The position numbers and the translations under genes were made by a program. 64,000 nucleotides of DNA from positions 124,001 to 188,000 of the forward strand of contig CAVYYF010000004.1 of the NCBI GenBank assembly GCA_963772675.1, written 5' to 3'. Positions 57,297 to 64,000 of this stretch are shown here, piece by piece. Within the stretch, counting starts at the first letter, position 1; the number at the start of each line of letters is the position of its first letter. This stretch comes from JAKAGZ01 sp963772675 (GTDB lineage Bacteria; Bacteroidota; Ignavibacteria; Ignavibacteriales; Ignavibacteriaceae). The notes under the pieces are model-generated. The model was not told the DNA's origin, did not search any database, and saw only the letters and a program-made list of their open reading frames with translations.

Positions 57297-57770
57297 CTAT
57301 TTAATTGCGTTTAATATTTTTACGGCTTTCTCCGGATCAAGCTTTGTATAAACTCTCTCATTAATAATCATAGCTGGCCCCTGGTCACACATTCCCAGGC
57401 AATTAGTAAATTCAAGAGTAATCCTATTATCTTTAGTGGTTTCTCCGAATGAAATACCAAGTTCACGTTTTATTGCTTCCTCAACATCTTCACGTCCCTG
57501 CAGATCGCAGGAAATAGTTTTACATAATCTTGCAATATTTCTTCCGCGCTGTTTTGATTTAAGGAAAGAATAAAATGTAATCACACTGTAAACTTCTACC
57601 GGATGTATGTCGAGCAATCTTGCTACTTCCTGTTGAGCAAAATCAGAAATATATTTGTGTTTCTTCTGGATGCCCTGTAGAATTTGCAGAAGGGCAGATC
57701 TATCGTTTCCGTATTCGTTAACAAGTTCCTGTATCTCTTCAGAGAGAGAATTCTTTTCCATTATTAACAT
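57297..57770 (-). CDS. hydC: Hydrogenase [2Fe-2S] subunit (NuoE-like)
   Basis: 157 residues. Helical N-terminal domain (LLQILQGIQKKHKYISDFAQ), then a thioredoxin-like fold with four cluster cysteines: CKTISC and CLGMCDQGP. It passes electrons between NuoF-like and hydrogenase subunits. GGAGG 7 nt before the ATG supports the start at 57770. Confidence 0.93.
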   Translation of the reverse strand: MLIMEKNSLSEEIQELVNEYGNDRSALLQILQGIQKKHKYISDFAQQEVARLLDIHPVEVYSVITFYSFLKSKQRGRNIARLCKTISCDLQGREDVEEAIKRELGISFGETTKDNRITLEFTNCLGMCDQGPAMIINERVYTKLDPEKAVKILNAIK

Positions 57771-57772
57771 TG

Positions 57773-58153
57773 TCAGCCTCCTACCTTATGCTTCAATAGC
57801 TTTTCAATTTTTTCAATAAGTTCAGTCGGCGATATCGGCTTTTCAACAAATTCATCAACAGGAACCAGTTCGTTAATCCCGTAGTCAAGCCCGATCGCTT
57901 TGGATATTGATGTATACATTATAATTGGAGTAGATATATTATTTTTTCTGAACTTCTGAGCTAATACAAATCCATCGTCTGGTTCGTTCATCATAACATC
58001 AAGTATTATTAGATCCGGCTTCTTTTTTGTTACAATATCAAAACCGTCTTCAGGATTGGCTGCTGTTATTACTTCATAGCCATTTGCTTCAAGAACAAGT
58101 GTGCTGGCATCCAGAATATCCAGATCATCATCGATTACTGCTATGAGTGCCAT
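57773..58153 (-). CDS. Stand-alone response regulator (receiver domain only)
   Basis: 126 residues, one REC domain: AVIDDDLDIL acidic pocket, phospho-acceptor Asp in DLIILDVMMNEP, Thr in YTSISKA and Lys in VEKPISPTE. No DNA-binding output. It is the first gene of the hydrogenase operon; its stop is 2 bp from the hydC start. A kinase lies at the other end of the operon. Confidence 0.92.
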   Translation of the reverse strand: MALIAVIDDDLDILDASTLVLEANGYEVITAANPEDGFDIVTKKKPDLIILDVMMNEPDDGFVLAQKFRKNNISTPIIMYTSISKAIGLDYGINELVPVDEFVEKPISPTELIEKIEKLLKHKVGG

Positions 58154-58599
58154 TTAAAGCTCCGTTTTTATGTTTGAAATTTTACTTTTTATGACTATTT
58201 CAGAAAAGGGCGATACTCTGTCAAAATTTGAATTCAGCAAATAAGAGTTAGTATATCTTGATGAAGAGCAAAAATTCTGAAGGTGGTATTTATTGAAATT
58301 TACACAGTTTCTGTTCAGTATTAGTCGCCCCATTTTCCTCCCTTATGCAGGTAGTATTTTAAATACTCCTGAAAGAACAGTAACAAATTTCTTATAAATA
58401 GAGCATTTAAAGTGCCATTAAAATTAACCCGGGAAACTCACCTTAATAGAAAATTTGAGATGTTTTAGTTTTAAATGCTCTTAGTAGTAAGAAGCATTTC
58501 CCATAAGCTATAACTTACTAAAATGAAGTGTACAGTAATATTAGGAAAACAATGAGTTAGGGGTGATTATTTTTTCTACACCTGATTCTTAATTCTTGC
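58154..58599. other. 446-bp gene-free stretch upstream of the hydrogenase operon
   Basis: No ORF. It contains a 12-bp perfect inverted repeat, AGAGCATTTAAA (58400-58411) and TTTAAATGCTCT (58470-58481), and a shorter palindrome GTATTTTAAATAC just left of it. It presumably carries the hydrogenase promoter. Nothing else was seen. Confidence 0.5.
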
Positions 58600-59485
58600 T
58601 CAAAATGCAATTAAAAAACTTCCCCCTAAGATTAGAGCTGCAGCGATTACTTTTTTTATCAATTCCTTTTCTTTAAATATTTTGCCACCAATTATTACAG
58701 CTATAAATATAGAAATCCTCTTAACTGAAAGTACCAAAGCTACTGGAGCAATTTTAATAGCAAGAATTTCAGTGTAACGATAGGCAACTGTTAATATTGC
58801 TATGAATAACAACCACTTAACAATATTAATATTTCTAAGAATTTTAAAACTTACGGCAATCTTTTTTTATAAATAACAAAATCACGGAAAAGCTAAGCAG
58901 ATAGAATAATTGCTGAATAAAGAAATACGATTCAGCAGGGAATTTATATTTGCTCAAAAGTGCACGGTCTGTTATCGCTGTAATTGTAAATAACAAAAGC
59001 GCTGCAACAACATATCGGTGTGCTTTAGATTTGATAAAAATCTTAAATGGTTCAAAAACATCATTCCTGTTTTTCACCTCAAGAACGTAAGTGCCAAGCA
59101 ATAGCAAAAACATTCCGCCAATTTGAATAGCGGTTAGGTTATCGTTTAGAAACACAAAAGCAAAAAAAGCAACGAGCCCGGGGGTAAGCGCTAGCAATGG
59201 CAGCGCTCTGCTTATCTCCATATTCTTGATGGATAGCATAACAAATAAGAAACTTAATGCCCCGAGAAATGATCTGATAAAAAGAACAACTATACCTGTA
59301 AGAGTTAACTCAGCAAAATCTAAAGAGAAAATAAAAGGAAGAGAAAATAGCAGCACAAAAACAAATAGGGAAAATGAAAATATCAAAGCTTCCATCTCAA
59401 AGAGTATTTTCTTTTGAGACAAAGCTGCCCCGGCTGAAAAAACAGCCGAGCCCAATGCTAAAGCAAACCACTGATCGTAATTCAA
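58600..59485 (-). pseudogene. DMT (EamA) family transporter, one frameshift
   Basis: About 295 residues when restored, ten hydrophobic helices in two EamA repeats (FVFLNDNLTAIQIGGMFLLLLG; GGKIFKEKELIKKVIAAALILGG). The open frame ends at KKDCRKF. Removing one extra T restores RKFKILRNINIVKWLLFIAIL and the second half. It starts at a TTG 8 nt after the TonB receptor stop, so both are one transcript. Substrate unknown. Confidence 0.85.
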
Positions 59486-59493
59486 CTACATAC

Positions 59494-61887
59494 CTAAAAG
59501 TTTACAGAAAGTTTTACAAAAAAGTTTCTTCCCGGTTCACTAACGATAAAGCCTCTGTTTGTAGAAAGATGATTTCTATAAGACTTATTAGTGAAATTTT
59601 CACAACCTGTGTATAGTTTTACTTCTGAATTTAATACTCTAATTGCAGTACTGCTTGTATACAAATTATAATAAACGTATCCCAGTGTAGCTAATTCACC
59701 CGGTGCTATATTATCTTGCGAAGAAAATATATTAGCCGATAACTCAAGGGATAATAATTCAGGGAAGCTATACCTGTAACTTATCTTACTGTTTAATGGA
59801 GCTATTTCAGGAAGATTAGTATTATTCGCAATATCTTCTCCCCGAACGTAAGCGGCTGAAACATTTAATAATGAATTATCAGTAATATGAAACTCTGCCG
59901 AACCATCGAATCCATACAAACGTGACTTTCCTGTATTAACACTTAATAGAGCATTTTTGCCTTCAAAAGTACCCGGCGTTTCTTTAATCTGGTTATTTAT
60001 AAAATTAACAAAAACGTTCCAATAAATATTTATCTCGGGAGTAAAATATTTTATTCCCGCATCCAGATAATTTCCTTTTTCAGGTTTCAACTTAGGGTTT
60101 CCAAGTCTGATTATGCTTCCTAAATCAATATACTTATATCTTTCTTCAAGAGAAGCCGAACGGAATGAATGAGAATAAGAAAAAGTCAGATCAATATTTT
60201 CAGTAGCGTTATAAAAGATATTAAAATTAGTACTCCAGGAATAATCAGTCTCTTCCATCTTTGACCAGTTCAATACAGTTTGCGGTGGATTTTTTTGCCG
60301 GGCCGGAATTGTATAATAATGGACAGGATTACTTACAGAATCATTCTTAACAAGAATCTGGTCACCTCGGGCACCCAGTGTTATTTTTAATTTATCGGAT
60401 AAAAACGGGAACTCATCCTGAGCATAAACTCCGATGCTTCTGAATGAAGAATTAGGAAGAGGCTTCTCACCAATATATTCTGTAAAAACCTGACTGATGT
60501 TAGCTGTTTGAGTGTCTTGTTGGCTATGATTTATAACTCTTTCTCTTCTGCTGTCAAGATTCCTTTGCCAGGCATCAATACCAGCAAGTAAAAGATTTTT
60601 TCCAAACAACCAGTTGCTTTGAAGCTGAAGCCCAGTCACATAATGCCGGACATTGGGTGTTATTCTGTCAACAGTAATAATTTGCGTCGGCTGACCATTG
60701 TTAGATTGAATTACATTGGTTTGATTCGGAATATTCTCAACAAACCTGTAAATATTCTGATTATAAAATTTAATAGTTAACTCTTTCAAAGGCTCTATTA
60801 AATTTATGATAGAATATTGAACATTAATTAAATCTCTTTTGATAAATGAATACTTAACCAAAGCATTAGTCGGAAATAAACCCGCACCTCCCGGAATCCC
60901 TATGTCCCAGCCTTTAAAATTTTGATATGATACTTTTAATTTATTGTTGTCATTAATATACCAACCAAAACTACCGGAAAAATAATCATCGTTATATCCG
61001 CTGTTAGACAATTCACCCGTTGGCGTATTAGTATTGTCCGCAGTTCTGTAGTTACCATTTAGATTAAGCGACCAGGTTTTATCTGAGAAATTTAAAGAAG
61101 CATTATTCATAAACCCTTTATTAACAGAATTAACGCCTGAGCTGACTTTGCCATTAATCTCAAAATTATTTGTATAATTATTTCCTTCTGCAATTATATT
61201 TATAATCCCTCCCAGCGCTCCTGTACCATATAAAACAGAGGAAGCATTTTTAATCACTTCCACTTGTTTTATATCATCTAAATCAAATAAAGATAAAGAA
61301 CCATCAAGATCTGTTGCAGTTTCAATTCTGTTCCCGTCTACCAATGTAATTAAATCTGATCCGGTTAACCCCCGGAGAGAAATACTTGTCGCCCATATTC
61401 CGTCTCTCTGAAGTGCTAATCCAGGTTTTTGTGCAAGAATATCAGCGACAGTTTGTGGCTCATGTTCCTGAATTTCTTTGCTTGTTATTACTTCCAACGG
61501 TAAAGGTGATTCGCCGAATTGTTGAAGCATTCTTGTAGAAACAACATAAATATTTTTGATCGGAATGTTACCGGGTTGTAGTTGAACCACAAGATCTGTG
61601 TCGGAATTATTATCACTTATTTTTACAGATAAAATTCTTGTTGTATACGAAACGTGACTAAATTTCAACTTATATTCGCCAAGGGGAATATTAAGTTTAA
61701 ACTCACCCTGAAGATTAGTCGTTGCAGAATAGTTATTCCCAATAGCTATAATGTTTACATTCTCTACAGGATTCTTAGTCGTAAAGTCAATTACCTTTCC
61801 TTCTAAGATAATTGTTTGGGCTGAAATAAGATTGATAAGAAAAAAAAATGATATGAGTAGCAGCTTAGGGATAATTTTACTTTCCAT
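59494..61887 (-). CDS. TonB-dependent receptor with carboxypeptidase-like N-domain
   Basis: 797-residue outer-membrane transporter. Signal peptide (FFLINLISAQ), CarboxypepD_reg-like domain (ILEGKVIDFTTKNPVENVNI), plug (SKEIQEHEPQTVADILAQKPG, SLRGLTGSDLITLVDGNR, SSVLYGTGALGGIINII), barrel ending NFFVKLSVNF with a terminal Phe. FepA/BtuB-like in plug layout, so a metal chelate, siderophore or vitamin is possible. No B12 or TPP riboswitch was recognised upstream. A DMT transporter gene follows in the same operon. Confidence 0.92.
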   Translation of the reverse strand: MESKIIPKLLLISFFFLINLISAQTIILEGKVIDFTTKNPVENVNIIAIGNNYSATTNLQGEFKLNIPLGEYKLKFSHVSYTTRILSVKISDNNSDTDLVVQLQPGNIPIKNIYVVSTRMLQQFGESPLPLEVITSKEIQEHEPQTVADILAQKPGLALQRDGIWATSISLRGLTGSDLITLVDGNRIETATDLDGSLSLFDLDDIKQVEVIKNASSVLYGTGALGGIINIIAEGNNYTNNFEINGKVSSGVNSVNKGFMNNASLNFSDKTWSLNLNGNYRTADNTNTPTGELSNSGYNDDYFSGSFGWYINDNNKLKVSYQNFKGWDIGIPGGAGLFPTNALVKYSFIKRDLINVQYSIINLIEPLKELTIKFYNQNIYRFVENIPNQTNVIQSNNGQPTQIITVDRITPNVRHYVTGLQLQSNWLFGKNLLLAGIDAWQRNLDSRRERVINHSQQDTQTANISQVFTEYIGEKPLPNSSFRSIGVYAQDEFPFLSDKLKITLGARGDQILVKNDSVSNPVHYYTIPARQKNPPQTVLNWSKMEETDYSWSTNFNIFYNATENIDLTFSYSHSFRSASLEERYKYIDLGSIIRLGNPKLKPEKGNYLDAGIKYFTPEINIYWNVFVNFINNQIKETPGTFEGKNALLSVNTGKSRLYGFDGSAEFHITDNSLLNVSAAYVRGEDIANNTNLPEIAPLNSKISYRYSFPELLSLELSANIFSSQDNIAPGELATLGYVYYNLYTSSTAIRVLNSEVKLYTGCENFTNKSYRNHLSTNRGFIVSEPGRNFFVKLSVNF

Positions 61888-62318
61888 ATTAGTTAAATCA
61901 TTCTTTTGTAATCCAGAAATCCTGATCTATACAATAAAGGTCAAAACCTATACCATATTATCAATAATCACTTAATTCCGAATTAAGCGTAAAAGCGCAT
62001 AAATTAAAATTATGGGTTATCAAAAAACAGAATTGAGAATAGAAATATCCCCGAATCGAAGAAATTTAGCAAAGGCTTAGATTTTAAATTCTAGATTAAA
62101 AAATAACAGTGCTCTCTTTTATAAATATCAATAAGGCAACCGGAAATACCGGATAATAATATCATCGATTTTCAAAAAAACAATCTTTCCTTTATTTATC
62201 CTTATATCATCGGTACCAATTTAACAGCCAAAGCTTTTAGTTTCATATAGCCCGATTCAAAAGTTGACTATAAAATAACAACCGTATTTCTATTCATGAT
62301 TAATAAGAATTAGGAAAA
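61888..62318. other. 431-bp gene-free stretch
   Basis: No convincing gene. CTTAATT-CCG-AATTAAG (61971-61987) is a 7-bp inverted repeat about 90 bp upstream of the TonB receptor start and could be an operator. Nothing else was seen. Confidence 0.45.
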
Positions 62319-64000
62319 TCACTGGAAATAAACTTTAATTGTCTCGACAGAATTTTTCTTCGTTTTAACCTTTACAACCTTCCCATTAAAGTGAATTGGT
62401 TTCCCATCTACTTCCATAAAATTTGATTGTAAAACTTTTTTAGGCACTGCCGGCAAAGTTAATGTTGCTTCCGTTGCTCTGCCTTCAGCATCATACCACT
62501 GGATAATCCATGCATTTGAATCTTCAGCTTTTTTTACGGTTGTCAGTACAAGATTATCTTCATTAAGTTTTACAAATGAATTGCTTAGTGGCAAACTTCC
62601 AGGATGAACCGAATTCATCATAGCAATTAAAGGTTCATTATAGTTCCATCCCTGTTGAACCGTGTTTGCTAATTTCCAATCGCCTTTATGAGGATACAAA
62701 GCATAATCGATAGTATGTTTTCCCATATCCTGTGTTGGATCAGGCCATTTGGGAGAACGAAGAAGCGATAATCTCATCACATTATCTTTCGTATCGTATC
62801 CATATTTTGAATTGTTCAACAAGCTGACTCCATAATCGCCTGAAGTCATATCGGCCCATTTTTCAGCAGGTACTTCAAATCTTGCTTTTTCCCAGTTTGT
62901 TTTTCTTTGAGTAGATCTTTCAATAGAACCGTAAGGTATTTCATAAGTTGCAACCGTATCGCTGAAGGAGAACGGAAAGGCAACTTTGAGCATCGTGTGT
63001 GATTCCCACCAGTCAACTTTTGTTTGGAAATCAATTCTATCCAGTCCATTATAAAGAATAACATCCTGAGTAAAGAATGATGAAGGGAAATTTGGTGTTG
63101 GATAATCCTTTACTATTCCCGGTTTTAAGTAATCACGGTACAATCTAACGATAGTTCTCACAGGACCTGATTCAACTACTTCAGCTTTTTTAAATGTGAA
63201 GGATATTCGACTCCTGTTAATCCAATATTCCAGGCATCCCATTGCTTTGGTTTATCTTCGAGTAATTGCAGTTTGTTGCCTTCACCATTAAATAATTTCT
63301 TACCGTTTCTTTTATCAGTAATATTTTTCACCCAGCCTGTTGATGTATCGATAGAAATCGTGAAATACTGATTCTCCATTTTTGTATCAGTTGCAGAAAG
63401 AGGAGAATTTGCCAAAGATGATTTGCCCTCCTTCAAAACATAAGTCTTGTAACCAACTGATGGAATATTTGAAGCAATAAACATTACTTGATTATGAAAG
63501 CGGTCAATTTTTCCCATTTGCGATGGAATTTCTTTTCCGCTTGTTTCATAAATCGAGTAAACATTTTCATCACCCTCCGGAAGATTTAATTTTACAATAT
63601 CAGTTCTTTCCCAGTTTAACGGATTGTAAACTGTTACCGGTGTTCCATTTTCTATTTCTGAAGTATTAATGCTTTCGTCAATTGAACCAAGAGCCTTGTT
63701 AAGAGTGAAGTTACCTATCTCTTCAGCTTTTTTATATTTAACGTCGGCATCGATGTAATTTTCTCTGATTCCTGAACCGGGAAGAATATCGTGAAATTGG
63801 TTAAACATTACTTTATCCCAGGCATCTTCTAAATCTTTTCCCGGATATTTGTTTCCATAATCTGTAGATAGTGCAGAAAATTTTTCAGATTCTGCTAAAA
63901 GATTTTCCAGTTCTCTGTTATATTTTTTTATTTTACCGTGTGATGTGAAAGTACCACGATGATACTCAAGGTAGAGTTCGTTATCCCAAACCGGGAGTTT
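62319..64000 (-). pseudogene. GH38 alpha-mannosidase, one frameshift, cut by the window edge
   Basis: C-terminal part of a family 38 alpha-mannosidase. The frame is open to base 64000 and reads KLPVWDNELYLEYHRGTFTS, then AWDKVMFNQFHDILPGSGIREN, the GH38 signatures before the beta-sandwich domains. The frame breaks at about 63200: GLTGVEYPS runs into HLKKLK and stops, while adding one base gives TFKKAEVVESGPVRTIVRL and a normal C-terminus ending at 62319. The N-terminal catalytic domain lies beyond the window. Confidence 0.88.

Noticed and set aside
61888..62318. Cobalamin or TPP riboswitch upstream of the TonB receptor
   Set aside because: None of the conserved boxes of either riboswitch could be found.
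1..64000. tRNA, rRNA, CRISPR arrays, transposases, prophage
   Set aside because: No cloverleaf-like gene, repeat-spacer array, or transposase or phage protein was recognised in either strand.

Overview
The window is an AT-rich bacterial chromosome segment. It most likely comes from the Ignavibacteria or a close relative in the Bacteroidota/Chlorobiota group. Signs of this are type IX secretion (T9SS) C-terminal sorting domains with the NYPNPFNPSTII signature, a PorV/PorQ-family outer-membrane protein, TonB-dependent receptors with carboxypeptidase-like N-terminal domains, and a propeller-type sensor kinase. No rRNA, tRNA, CRISPR array, phage or insertion sequence was seen.

Layout. 1-4.1 kb holds two GH13 alpha-glucan hydrolases. 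4.1-10.6 kb holds a carbamoyltransferase with SxtJ-like and DUF5989 (SxtK-like) small membrane proteins, a parvulin-type foldase and a divergent SGNH hydrolase. 10.7-31.2 kb is a starch/maltodextrin locus: a secreted three-module starch-binding protein, PorV, a giant T9SS/FlgD-like secreted protein, a TonB receptor, two NarL-type response regulators, a propeller sensor kinase, a secreted amylase, a sugar MFS transporter and another GH13. 31.2-38.9 kb is a complete tryptophan operon, trpE-G-D-C-F-aroF-B-A. It is preceded by a previously unmarked leader peptide with three consecutive Trp codons, a terminator and an antiterminator, so it is a classical ribosome-mediated attenuator. 39-43 kb holds a sensor kinase/regulator pair followed by two paralogous 5-6 TM proteins around a lipoprotein. 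43-50.5 kb holds an unknown protein, a saccharopine-dehydrogenase-like enzyme and xanthine-dehydrogenase-type genes with XdhC. 50.7-52.8 kb holds small proteins and an amino-acid permease. 52.8-58.2 kb is an NADH-linked trimeric [FeFe]-hydrogenase operon bracketed by a response regulator and a histidine kinase. 58.6-62 kb holds a TonB receptor and a DMT transporter. The right edge is a GH38 alpha-mannosidase cut by the window.

The starch genes make a coherent pathway. Starch is bound and cut at the surface, taken up through the TonB receptor, trimmed in the periplasm by GH13 enzymes and imported by the MFS carrier. The propeller kinase and its regulators probably control it. An ACCT-N4-AGGT-like palindrome recurs in three promoter regions of this locus.

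Data quality matters here. Nine genes, including trpB, are broken by single-base frameshifts. I count 16 indels, 13 of them extra bases, and each one restores a conserved protein when corrected. The insertion bias and the involvement of housekeeping genes point to uncorrected sequencing errors rather than gene decay, but this cannot be settled from the sequence alone. Broken genes are given as one restored span.
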